Part shown: in pieces, positions 33,853 to 41,752 of the stretch
Numbering within the stretch: position 1 is the first letter of the stretch
How the letters are laid out: every line of letters starts with the position of its first letter
Assembly: GCF_003569915.1 (NCBI RefSeq)
Contig: NZ_KZ984450.1
Location: 62,001-126,000 of the forward strand
DNA: 64,000 nt
Direction: 5' to 3'
Origin: Comamonas testosteroni
GTDB lineage: Bacteria; Pseudomonadota; Gammaproteobacteria; Burkholderiales; Burkholderiaceae_C
The notes under the pieces: model-generated
What the model was told of the DNA's origin: nothing
Databases searched by the model: none
The model's input: the letters and a program-made list of their open reading frames with translations, nothing else
Program-made: the position numbers and the translations under genes

Positions 33853-34245
33853 ATGACGCGCCTGAACAGCAAAAGCGGCTGCGCCGTGGAGGTAACGCTG
33901 TCCGTGATGGGCGGCACCTGGAAGCCCATTGTTCTGTTTCATCTGCTGCACGGCAAAAAGCGCTTCAGCGAGCTGAGCCGCAACATCGGCGGCATCACCC
34001 AGCGCATGCTGACGCTGCAGCTGCGCGAGCTGGAAGACGCCGGCATTGTGGTGCGCACCGTGTATGCCGAGGTGCCGCCGCGCGTGGACTATGAGCTGAC
34101 CGAGCTGGGCCGCAGCCTGCAGCCCGTGCTGATTGCCATGCGCAACTGGGGCACAGCCTATGCCAAGGGGCGCGTGCATGACGATGATCTGCAAGCCAGC
34201 TGCGCCACGGATTCAGCACAGGATTTAAAGCAAAAAGCGGCTTGA
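33853..34245 (+). CDS. HxlR-family transcriptional regulator
   Basis: The 130-residue winged-helix protein shows the HxlR/MarR-like core: Cys10 in SKSGCAVEVTLSVMGGTWKP, GKKRFSELSRNIGGITQRML and ELEDAGIVVRTVYAEVPPRVDYELTE. An N-terminal Cys of this kind senses aldehydes or oxidants in several HxlR proteins (for example YodB, HypR). GAG precedes the ATG. It is divergent from the oxidoreductase gene, so redox control of that gene is likely. A dispersed-repeat copy and a terminator follow. Confidence 0.87.
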   Translation: MTRLNSKSGCAVEVTLSVMGGTWKPIVLFHLLHGKKRFSELSRNIGGITQRMLTLQLRELEDAGIVVRTVYAEVPPRVDYELTELGRSLQPVLIAMRNWGTAYAKGRVHDDDLQASCATDSAQDLKQKAA

Positions 34246-34282
34246 GTCTATAAACCACAAGCGCAGACCGCTATCAAAAACA
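34231..34282 (+). repeat. Dispersed intergenic repeat, copy at HxlR 3' end
   Basis: GCGGCTTGAGTCTATAAACC, a core with AAGCGCAGACC, then GCTATCAAAAACAAAG. It overlaps the last codons of the HxlR gene and runs into the terminator. Confidence 0.45.
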
Positions 34283-34313
34283 AAGCCCGCAGGTTCTGAT
34301 GCCTGCGGGCTTT
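34282..34313. terminator. Bidirectional rho-independent terminator
   Basis: AAAGCCCGCAGG pairs with CCTGCGGGCTTT around TTCTGATG. It separates the convergent HxlR and isochorismatase genes. Confidence 0.75.
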
Positions 34314-34330
34314 GTGTCTTTGAGCGGCCC

Positions 34331-34960
34331 TTACTTTCCAGCGGTCAGCGTGGTGTAGCTGTTGATGAGGTTGCGGTAGTCGGGGATATGGTTGCTGAAC
34401 AGCGTGCCCAGACCTTCCACATCATTGCGCCAGTCGCGGTGCAGCTCGCAGGCCGCGCCAAACCAGGTCATGAGCTGGGCACCAGCTTGCTCCATGCGGC
34501 TCCAGGCGGCTTGCTGGGTCATGCTGTTGAAGGTGCCCGAGGCATCGGCAATCACAAACACCTCAAAGCCTTCGGCCAGCGCCGACAGCACGGGGAAGGC
34601 CACGCAGACTTCGGTCACCACACCGGCGACGATGAGCTGCTTCTTGCCCGTGGCCTTGACGGCTTTGACAAAGTCTTCGTTGTCCCAGGCGTTGATCTGG
34701 CCGGGACGGGCGATATAGGGCGCGGTGGGGAATTTTTCCTTCAGCTCGGGCACCAGCGGGCCGTTGGGGCCGTTTTCAAAGCTGGTGGTCAGAATGGTGG
34801 GCAGCTTGAAGTATTCGGCCATATCGGCCAACGCCAGCACATTGTTCTTGAACTTGTCGGGGTCGATGTCGCGCACCAGGGACAGCAGACCCGTCTGGTG
34901 ATCCACCAGCAGCACGGCGGCATTGTCTTTGTCGAGGCGAACGTAGGGCTTGTTGCTCAT
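34331..34960 (-). CDS. Isochorismatase-family hydrolase (YcaC-like)
   Basis: The 209-residue protein has Asp20 (VLLVDHQTG), a Lys near 106-107 (TGKKQLIVAG) and nucleophile Cys119 (VVTEVCVAF), the isochorismatase triad. The sequence and length match E. coli YcaC, an octameric hydrolase of unknown substrate. It is paralogous to 2268-2966 but shorter. It is followed, upstream in transcription, by a pirin gene 80 bases away and a divergent LysR, repeating the layout at 2.3-4.8 kb. Confidence 0.88.
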   Translation of the reverse strand: MSNKPYVRLDKDNAAVLLVDHQTGLLSLVRDIDPDKFKNNVLALADMAEYFKLPTILTTSFENGPNGPLVPELKEKFPTAPYIARPGQINAWDNEDFVKAVKATGKKQLIVAGVVTEVCVAFPVLSALAEGFEVFVIADASGTFNSMTQQAAWSRMEQAGAQLMTWFGAACELHRDWRNDVEGLGTLFSNHIPDYRNLINSYTTLTAGK

Positions 34961-35040
34961 GAGAGTGTCCTTGAGGTGAGGGGAAAAAGCCCGGCGGGCC
35001 AGCCGCCGGAGGGTTGAAAGAGGGTCGAAGAATCAGTGGC

Positions 35041-35946
35041 TCAATGGCTCAGTTCAGCGCTGCGGCTGATACCGCGTGGCGTGGCAATGCGCCCGAAGCG
35101 GCCGCTGCGGTAGTCGTCCATGGCCTGCGCGATCTCTTCGTCGGTATTCATGACAAAAGGACCTGCGCCCACCACGGGCTCGTCAATCGGCTTGCCCGAC
35201 AGCCACAGCAGCGTGACTTCGTTATTGGCTTCCAGGTGCACGGTGTCGGCATCGCGCTCCAGATGCACCAGTTGGCCGGCACGCGCCACTTCCTCGCCAT
35301 TGATCAGCACCGTGCCATGAAGCACCACCAGCGCCAGCGTGTGGCCGGGCTGGGCGCGCAGCTCGGTACTGGCTCCGGCGTGCAGCTTCACATCCCACAC
35401 ATTGATGGGCGTGAAGGTGCGGGCCGGGCCATGGGCTGCGGCGTAGTCACCGGCAATCACGCGCACCGAGCCAGCGCCTTCGGGCAGATCGACTTGCGGA
35501 ATATCGGCGTTCAGCAGGTTCTGGTAGCCGGGCGCGCTCATCTTGTCCTTGGCAGGCAGATTCACCCACAGTTGCACCATCTCCAGCGCACCGCCGCTGC
35601 GGGCAAAGGCTTCGGAGTGGAACTCCTCATGCAGGATGCCCGAGGCCGCCGTCATCCACTGCACATCGCCGGGGCCGATGCTGCCGCCCGCGCCGGTGGA
35701 GTCGCGGTGGGCGACTTCACCTTCGTAGACGATGGTCACGGTCTCAAAACCCCGGTGCGGGTGCGTGCCCACGCCGCGCTGTGCGGAGGTGGGAGTGAAG
35801 GTCTGCGGGCCAGCGTGGTCCAGCAGCAAAAACGGGCTCAGCGCCTTGCCGTGGTCGGCGTAGCTGAACAGCGAGCGCACGGGAAAGCCATTGCCCACCC
35901 AGTGAGCGCGTGGGGCTTCGTAGACACCCAGAATCTTTTTGAACAT
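35041..35946 (-). CDS. Pirin-family protein
   Basis: AAGGAG lies seven bases before the ATG at 35946 (MFKKILGVYEAPRAHWVG), giving 301 residues; the frame is open further but those residues are not pirin-like. Metal ligands are His62, His64 (THPHRGFETVTIV), His106 and Glu108 (GILHEEFH). The C-terminal cupin ends NTDEEIAQAMDDYRSGRFG. Pirins of this length occur as oxidative-stress or metabolic regulators. It forms a pair with the downstream isochorismatase and lies opposite a LysR gene. Confidence 0.88.
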   Translation of the reverse strand: MFKKILGVYEAPRAHWVGNGFPVRSLFSYADHGKALSPFLLLDHAGPQTFTPTSAQRGVGTHPHRGFETVTIVYEGEVAHRDSTGAGGSIGPGDVQWMTAASGILHEEFHSEAFARSGGALEMVQLWVNLPAKDKMSAPGYQNLLNADIPQVDLPEGAGSVRVIAGDYAAAHGPARTFTPINVWDVKLHAGASTELRAQPGHTLALVVLHGTVLINGEEVARAGQLVHLERDADTVHLEANNEVTLLWLSGKPIDEPVVGAGPFVMNTDEEIAQAMDDYRSGRFGRIATPRGISRSAELSH

Positions 35947-36031
35947 GGCTTTCTCCTTCGCTGCGGTCATCGCCCTGCCCGCTTGGGTTTTGGCGATGCG
36001 TTGAACATGGCTGTAGTTTGAATTCAGAACG

Positions 36032-36052
36032 ATTGCTTGAATAGACTGCAAT
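36032..36052. promoter_or_regulatory. Inverted repeat in LysR/pirin divergent promoter, candidate operator
   Basis: ATTGC (36032-36036) and GCAAT (36048-36052) form a dyad with an 11-base spacer, embedded in CGATT...AATCG. It lies 30 bases before the LysR start, in the expected place for an autoregulatory LysR site. Confidence 0.5.
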
Positions 36053-36082
36053 AATCGCCATCAGAGTTCTATTTTTGAAACG

Positions 36083-36994
36083 ATGAAGCTACCTGACCTC
36101 AACGAGCTGTATTACTTCGCCCAGGTGGTGGAGCACGGCGGCTTTGCGCCTGCAGGGCGTGCGCTGGGCATGCCCAAGTCCAAGCTCAGCCGCCGCGTGG
36201 CGCTGCTGGAAGAGCGCCTGGGTGCCCAGTTGCTGCTGCGCTCCACACGCAGCTTTGCCGTGACCGAGCTGGGCAAGCGCTACTACGCGCATTGCCGCGC
36301 CATGCTGGTCGAGGCCGAGGCCGCCGAGGAATCCATCGCCATCACCCAGACCGAGCCCTGTGGCCTGGTGCGGCTGAGCTGCCCGGTGGCGCTGCTGGCC
36401 TCGCGCATAGGCCCCATGCTGGCCAGCTTCATGGCGCTGCACCCGCGCGTGCAGCTGCAGGTCGATGAAACCAATCGCCGAGTCGATGTGGTGGGCGAGG
36501 GGCTGGATCTGGCCATTCGCGTGCGCCCGCCCCCTTTGCAGGACAGCGATCTGGTGCTGCGCAAACTGGCCGAGCGCCGCCAGTGTCTGCTGGCCAGCCC
36601 CGCGCTGCTGGCGCGCTGCGGTCAGCCTGCCGGGCCCATGGATTTATCGCACTGGCCCAGCATGGACATGGGCTTGCCGCAGGACAGTCACCGCTGGGTG
36701 CTGCTGGGCCCGGAAGGCGAGCGCGCCGAGGTACGCCACCAGCCGCGCTATGTCACCCAGTCCATGCTGGCGCTGCGCGATGCGGCCGTGGCCGGCGTGG
36801 GCGTGGTGCAGCTGCCCAGCATGTTTGCGCGGGCCGAGCTGGACAGCGGCGCGCTGGTGCAGGTGCTGCCGGGCTGGGAGCCGCGTGCCGAGCTGATTCA
36901 CGCCGTCTATGCCTCGCGCCGCGGCCAGCTGCCTTCAGTACGGGCGCTGCTCGATCATCTGGCGCAGGAATTCGGTGCCATCAATGAAGAATAA
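36083..36994 (+). CDS. LysR-family transcriptional regulator
   Basis: The 303-residue protein has its helix-turn-helix in residues 5-65 (LNELYYFAQVVEHGGFAPAG, KSKLSRRVALLEERLG) and an effector domain from about 90 (LVRLSCPVALLASR, VDVVGEGLDLAIRV). It belongs to the same CrgA-like group as the regulator at 3881-4798. It is divergent from the pirin/isochorismatase pair. The start is MKLPDLNELYY; no strong ribosome-binding site. The effector is unknown. Confidence 0.88.
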   Translation: MKLPDLNELYYFAQVVEHGGFAPAGRALGMPKSKLSRRVALLEERLGAQLLLRSTRSFAVTELGKRYYAHCRAMLVEAEAAEESIAITQTEPCGLVRLSCPVALLASRIGPMLASFMALHPRVQLQVDETNRRVDVVGEGLDLAIRVRPPPLQDSDLVLRKLAERRQCLLASPALLARCGQPAGPMDLSHWPSMDMGLPQDSHRWVLLGPEGERAEVRHQPRYVTQSMLALRDAAVAGVGVVQLPSMFARAELDSGALVQVLPGWEPRAELIHAVYASRRGQLPSVRALLDHLAQEFGAINEE

Positions 36995-37147
36995 ATGGCC
37001 GCGTTGAATGTTCAGATCGAACTTTCTGCGCGGCCCGTCATCACAGTGCTGTTCCGTCCTCGCGCAGGGCAGTCAAAACCATAAGAACAGCTGCCAGCGC
37101 TTGTATGACGTGGGCATAGTGCAACTTTATTGATAGCAACGATTTTC

Positions 37148-37498
37148 ATGAGCAACCAAAGCTTTTCTCTGGCCTTCTACACGATTGGCGACTTTGACGG
37201 CCTGAGCGGCGACGACATCACGCGCACCGCGCACATCGACATTCCCGACACTTGCCTGCCCGTGGCCGCCACGCTGCGCTCCGCGCGCCAGTGGCTGCAG
37301 GAGCAGCATGCCGACATCGACATGGAGTGCGCAGCCGAGCTGCCACTGCGCGGCTACTTTGCCTTCCAGAACGCATCGGGCCAGAACGTGGACAGCGCGC
37401 AACTGGTGGCGATTGACGAGGGCTTTGTAGTGCGCGCCAGCCTGGACAACGGCGTGTGCGTGGAGACCGATGTGCTGGTGCTGGCTGGCGTGGCCTGA
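37148..37498 (+). CDS. Hypothetical protein, 116 residues
   Basis: The product begins MSNQSFSLAFYTIGDFDGLS, is acidic, and has no signal peptide or transmembrane segment. I recognise no family or motif. Codon use is like that of the neighbours and the frame fits the gap well, so it is probably a real gene. It stands alone between the LysR gene and a dispersed-repeat copy. No operon partner suggests a role. Confidence 0.65.
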   Translation: MSNQSFSLAFYTIGDFDGLSGDDITRTAHIDIPDTCLPVAATLRSARQWLQEQHADIDMECAAELPLRGYFAFQNASGQNVDSAQLVAIDEGFVVRASLDNGVCVETDVLVLAGVA

Positions 37499-37514
37499 CT
37501 GGAACCAGCTTTGA

Positions 37515-37572
37515 ATCAAACTGGCTGGCAGTCCATGATTTATATAGGATGTAAGCTACATTTTTGATAGCT
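37515..37572 (+). repeat. Dispersed intergenic repeat, copy before glutathione peroxidase
   Basis: TCAAACTGGCTGGCAGTCCA, an A+T core with TATATAGGATG, then AAGCTACATTTTTGATAGCT. It matches the dispersed family in order and spacing and abuts the convergent peroxidase gene. Confidence 0.45.
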
Positions 37573-38057
37573 CAAGCCAGAGCAGCGGCAATATCAGCCG
37601 CCAGCTTTTCAGGCTTGTCCTGGGGCGCGTAGCGGCGAATCACCTGCCCGTCGCGCCCCACCAGAAACTTGGTGAAATTCCATTTGATGGACTTGGTGCC
37701 CAGCACGCCTGGCGCTTCTGCAGTGAGCCAGCGGTACAGCGGGTGTGCGCCGTCGCCGTTCACATCGATCTTGTGCATCAGCGGGAAGGTGACGCCAAAG
37801 TTCATCTCGCAAAAACTGGCGATTTCATCGTCCGAGCCTTTTTCCTGCGCACCAAACTGATTGCAGGGAAAGCCCAGCACCACCAGCCCCCGATCTGCGT
37901 ACTGCTCATGCAAGGCCTGCAGCCCTTTGTACTGCGGCGTAAAGCCACAGGCGCTGGCCGTGTTGACGATGAGCAGTACCTTGCCCCGGTACTGGCTCAG
38001 CGGCACGCTCTGGCCCTTGATGTCCGTGGCTTCAAAGTCATAAACGCTGCTGCTCAT
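37572..38057 (-). CDS. Glutathione peroxidase
   Basis: The 161-residue protein begins MSSSVYDFEATDIKGQ. VLLIVNTASACGFTPQYKGL contains the catalytic Cys (not selenocysteine). The partner blocks VVLGFPCNQFGAQEKG (Gln) and IKWNFTKFLVGRDG (Trp-Asn) follow. GGGGAGA lies before the ATG at 38057, and the longer open frame is rejected. It reduces peroxides, in bacteria usually with thioredoxin. It is alone, followed by a dispersed repeat. Confidence 0.92.
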   Translation of the reverse strand: MSSSVYDFEATDIKGQSVPLSQYRGKVLLIVNTASACGFTPQYKGLQALHEQYADRGLVVLGFPCNQFGAQEKGSDDEIASFCEMNFGVTFPLMHKIDVNGDGAHPLYRWLTAEAPGVLGTKSIKWNFTKFLVGRDGQVIRRYAPQDKPEKLAADIAAALA

Positions 38058-38120
38058 GGCGGTCTCCCCGATGTTTGGAATAGGAACTCCACAGCTTACG
38101 CCAAGCGCTTTGGGCACATA

Positions 38121-38150
38121 AAAAAAGCGCCAGACCCGTGAGCCTGGCGC
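38121..38150 (-). terminator. Rho-independent terminator
   Basis: On the minus strand the stem GCGCCAGG/CTGGCGC is followed by TTTTTTT. It ends the lipoprotein gene and stands about 63 bases before the peroxidase start. Confidence 0.75.
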
Positions 38151-38202
38151 GTTCGCTTTTTGCGATTTTTTTGCAGTTGCCTTTGTTGCTTGCGCTGCGT
38201 TT

Positions 38203-38796
38203 TTATCCGTTGCTGCAGCTGCCCTGATTTTTCTCCAGTTGTGCCTTCGGCCACAAGTAAATTTTGTCGAGATTTTCAGTTTGTCCGTTTGCACTGACAG
38301 GCATGAGCCCCATCAACGCCTGGCATTGCGCACTCTGTGCAGCCGGTGCAAGCAGTGCCACCTTGGGCTGGAAAACAAAGGTCTCGGTTTTCTTGTCCTG
38401 CTTGTTGTTCAGGCGCACCACAAGCTGTCCTTTTTGCTGATGCCAAGCGCCAGCCATGGTGAAGGGCTTGCCGCTTTCGGTCTGTTCTTCCCAGGTGACT
38501 TTGCCGTTCTTCAGAAAATGCAGCGCCAGATTGCTGTTGCCATCCGCCCAGGTCGCATAGCTTTGCGGCACAAACCTGGCGGCCTTGGCACGGGTGTTGG
38601 CCTCGGCAATCTGCTGCTTGCGCTCAGCCTCGGCTTTTTCGGCCTGGGCTTGGGCTTCGCGCTGCGCAAGCGCCGCGTTGGCAGCGCTTTGTGCGGCAGC
38701 TTCCCGGTTGCCCTGCTGGGGGGCTGTGTCACAGGCGCTCAGCGCCAGAGCGGCGGCCAGCGTCAACGCCACGGAGACAGTGGAGGTGAGATTCAT
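38203..38796 (-). CDS. Hypothetical lipoprotein with charged helical linker
   Basis: GGAGA sits before the ATG at 38796, so I use that start over 38808; the product is 197 residues. MNLTSTVSVALTLAAAL leads to lipobox LSAC (about residue 22). An Ala/Gln/Glu/Lys-rich segment follows at about 30-70 (NAALAQREAQAQAEKAEAE), probably a coiled-coil linker. The rest is a globular domain with ATWADGNSNLALHFLKNGKV. No family was recognised. It is divergent from the PBP1A gene. Confidence 0.72.
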   Translation of the reverse strand: MNLTSTVSVALTLAAALALSACDTAPQQGNREAAAQSAANAALAQREAQAQAEKAEAERKQQIAEANTRAKAARFVPQSYATWADGNSNLALHFLKNGKVTWEEQTESGKPFTMAGAWHQQKGQLVVRLNNKQDKKTETFVFQPKVALLAPAAQSAQCQALMGLMPVSANGQTENLDKIYLWPKAQLEKNQGSCSNG

Positions 38797-39016
38797 CAAT
38801 TTCTCCATTGAATATGGAATGAATGATAGTGTTTAGCTATCGATATGTCGATTTCGCCAGCCTTTGCATTGGCAGTTTTGCAACCCATCTGTCTCGCGCC
38901 TGTAAATACTGGGGCTGCAACCATAGAAAAGAGGCCGATTTGCTGCAAAGCGCCTTTTTTTTGGGCATTCTTCGCAGTCTTGCTTCTATGCGGCCTTTGA
39001 CTGGCTGCCGTGCAAC

Positions 39017-41584
39017 GTGCGTTTGTCCTTTCAACAACTCCGAGAAAAATGCGTCACGCAGGCCCAGGCCCTGTGGGCGCGCTGGCGCGCTTCTGCGCTG
39101 GGCCAGCGTGTGGCGGCTCTGCCCTGGTGGCGCCGCCTGCCGACAAGGCGCGAATGGCTGTATGTGCTGGTCGCGCTGCCGGTGCTGTTCTTTGTCTATG
39201 TGCTGCTGCTGATTCCGTTCACGCCCAGCATCAGCGATATCCGCAAGGCCAAGCTGGAGCAGCCCGCGCAGATCATGAGCGCCGACGGCAAGCTGCTTGG
39301 CGAGTTCAAGCGCAGCAACCGCCAGTGGGTGCCGATTGACCAGATCGCACCCTCGGTGGTGAAGGCGCTGGTGGCGACGGAAGACCACCGCTTCTATCAA
39401 CACCACGGCATGGATTTCACGCGCACCGTGGGCTCGGTCATCCACACGATTGGCGGCAACCCGCAGGGCGGCTCCACCATCACGCAGCAGCTGGCCCGCA
39501 ATCTCTACCCCACGGAGATTGGCCGCGCGCGCAATATCAACCGCAAGCTCAAGGAAGCCATCACGGCCTTCAAGATCGAGGCGCTCTACACCAAGGACGA
39601 GATTCTCGAGACCTATCTCAACACCGTGCCCTTTCTCTACAACGCCTACGGCATCGAGATGGCGGCGCGCACCTATTTCGACAAGCCCGCCGCCAAGCTG
39701 AGCGTGCTGGAAAGCGCCACGCTGGTGGGCATGCTCAAGGGCAATGCCTACTACAACCCCGTGATCAACCCGGACCGGGCGCTGGCCCGCCGCAACACGG
39801 TGCTCAGCCAGATGGTCAAGCGCGGTGAGCTGAAGGACGATGAGTTCGAGCGCCTGAAAAAGCGCCCCATGCGTCTGGACTTCGAGCGCCAGGAAGAGCC
39901 CACAGGCATGGCTCCGCACTTTGCGCAGCAGCTGCGCAAGTGGCTGATCAACTGGGCTGACAAGAACGACTACAACATCTACACCGACGGCTTGATCGTG
40001 CGCACCACGCTGGATTCGCGCCTGCAGAACTGGGCGCAGCAATCCGTCAACCGTCAGATGCACACGCTGCAGAACATCACCAACACCAACTGGAGCCACC
40101 GCGACGGCTGGAGTGCCGACAACGATCTGGTGCTGCAACTGGTGCGCGAAACGCAGGTCTACCGCAAGCTGGTGCAGCCAGGCAAGAGCGGCAGCCTGAG
40201 CGATGAGGAAGCGCTCAAGAAACTGCTGGCCGACAAGGCTTTCATGAAGGACTTGCGCGACGACAAGACACGCATTCAGGCCGGCTTTCTGGCCATGGAC
40301 CCGCGCAACTCTGCCGTGCTGGCCTGGGTGGGCAGCCGTGATTATGGTCAGGATGCGTTTGACCATGTCGCCCAGGCGCGCCGCCAGCCTGGCTCCACCT
40401 TCAAGCCCTTTGTCTATGGCGCAGCGCTGCAGCGCGGTGCCAAGCCCGAGGACACGCGCAAGGACGAAGAAGTCGAGATCAAGCTGTCCGGCGGCGAGGT
40501 CTGGCGTCCCAGCGATGCCGTGGAGCCCACGGGCGTGCCCATGACGCTCAGCGATGCGCTGGCTTTCTCCAAGAACACCATCACAGCCCAGTTGGGGCAG
40601 GACGTGGGCATAGACCGCGTGATCAAGCTGGCCCGCGCACTGGGCGTGCGCCAGAGCCCTCTGGAGGAGCTGCCTTCGCTGGCGCTGGGCTCCAGCCCCG
40701 TAACGCTGCTTGAGATGGTCAACGCCTACAGCAGCATCGCTAACTCGGGCCGCTACACGCCGCCGCAACTGGTCACCCGCATTGAGAACGCGGACGGCGA
40801 GGTGCTGGCCGAGTTTGCGCCGCCCAAGCCCGATCAGGTCTGGGACGAGGAGCACAACTACGGCCTGCTGGAGATGATGCGCGCCGTCATCGACAAGGGC
40901 ACGGGCCGCGCCATCCGCAAGCAGTACGGCATTCGCGCTGATGTGGCGGGCAAGACCGGCACCACGCAGGGCAATGCGGACGGCTGGTTCATCCTCATGC
41001 ACCCACAGATCGTGGTCGGTGCCTGGGCAGGCTTCAATGACTCGCGCATCACCATCAAGAGCGACCAGTGGGGCCAGGGCTCGCGCAGCGCGCTGCCCAT
41101 GGTGGGCGACTTCATGTCGCGCGCGCTGCACAGCCCGCTGCTGAACGCCAAGGTCCACTTCACCGAGCCCAATACCTCTCACTGGTGGAGCGATCTGGCC
41201 AGCAAGCTGCGCGACAAGGTGCAGGAATGGACGGGCTCTGACAGCGACGATGCGGACAAGAGCACGCCACCCGCCCCCGCCAGCCACAGCGCGCCCAGCC
41301 GCCCTGCTGCGCCGGACCGCAGCAGCTCAGACGCGGACATCACCGAGAGCACACCCGCAGCGCCAGCCTCTGCCGGCAGCCCCAGCGCAGCCCCTGACAG
41401 CAGCGCCCAGCCGCCCAATGCGGACACCAGCCCGGGTCTGGCTCCCAGCGATGCGGTACAGCCCACGCCTGCACCAGTCACGGCCCCTGCCCCGGCCAGA
41501 ATGCCCACCCCCTCCACCTGGAGCGATATCGGCACGCCGCTTCCTCCCGCTGCCCCGCTGACCGTGCCGCCAGCCAATCCGTAA
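39017..41584 (+). CDS. mrcA: Penicillin-binding protein 1A
   Basis: The 855-residue bifunctional cell-wall enzyme has an N-terminal anchor (about 50-72). The glycosyltransferase domain has the catalytic Glu122 in TEDHRFYQHHG and GGSTITQQLARNLY. The transpeptidase domain has the Ser460 box STFK, an SKN-type motif in FSKNTI and AGKTGTTQGN. It polymerises and cross-links peptidoglycan in the periplasm. The last 120 residues are Pro/Ala/Ser-rich and not conserved in the family core. The start is a GTG at 39017. A hairpin and dissimilar spacing separate it from putP. Confidence 0.95.
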   Translation: MRLSFQQLREKCVTQAQALWARWRASALGQRVAALPWWRRLPTRREWLYVLVALPVLFFVYVLLLIPFTPSISDIRKAKLEQPAQIMSADGKLLGEFKRSNRQWVPIDQIAPSVVKALVATEDHRFYQHHGMDFTRTVGSVIHTIGGNPQGGSTITQQLARNLYPTEIGRARNINRKLKEAITAFKIEALYTKDEILETYLNTVPFLYNAYGIEMAARTYFDKPAAKLSVLESATLVGMLKGNAYYNPVINPDRALARRNTVLSQMVKRGELKDDEFERLKKRPMRLDFERQEEPTGMAPHFAQQLRKWLINWADKNDYNIYTDGLIVRTTLDSRLQNWAQQSVNRQMHTLQNITNTNWSHRDGWSADNDLVLQLVRETQVYRKLVQPGKSGSLSDEEALKKLLADKAFMKDLRDDKTRIQAGFLAMDPRNSAVLAWVGSRDYGQDAFDHVAQARRQPGSTFKPFVYGAALQRGAKPEDTRKDEEVEIKLSGGEVWRPSDAVEPTGVPMTLSDALAFSKNTITAQLGQDVGIDRVIKLARALGVRQSPLEELPSLALGSSPVTLLEMVNAYSSIANSGRYTPPQLVTRIENADGEVLAEFAPPKPDQVWDEEHNYGLLEMMRAVIDKGTGRAIRKQYGIRADVAGKTGTTQGNADGWFILMHPQIVVGAWAGFNDSRITIKSDQWGQGSRSALPMVGDFMSRALHSPLLNAKVHFTEPNTSHWWSDLASKLRDKVQEWTGSDSDDADKSTPPAPASHSAPSRPAAPDRSSSDADITESTPAAPASAGSPSAAPDSSAQPPNADTSPGLAPSDAVQPTPAPVTAPAPARMPTPSTWSDIGTPLPPAAPLTVPPANP

Positions 41585-41651
41585 GCGCCGGCTTTTCAGC
41601 CATATACGCAACTGGGCTGTCGAATAACTGGTCCAATTGACAGTCCAACAC

Positions 41652-41693
41652 CCGCCAGGGCCGCTTCCCACCAGGAGGCACCCTGGCGGATTT
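41652..41693 (+). terminator. Hairpin after mrcA, probable terminator
   Basis: CCGCCAGGG (41652-41660) pairs with CCCTGGCGG (41681-41689), followed by ATTTGTTT. The 20-base loop is long. Confidence 0.5.
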
Positions 41694-41752
41694 GTTTGCG
41701 CGCCGCATGTTACTCACATGTTGATAGCGCAACGCGCTTACCCGGAGCCGAC

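Noticed and set aside
38837-41287. Very long open frame on the minus strand opposite mrcA (816 codons)
   Set aside because: It is the mirror of the high-G+C mrcA gene, lacks family resemblance and has atypical composition; the plus-strand protein has all expected PBP1A motifs.
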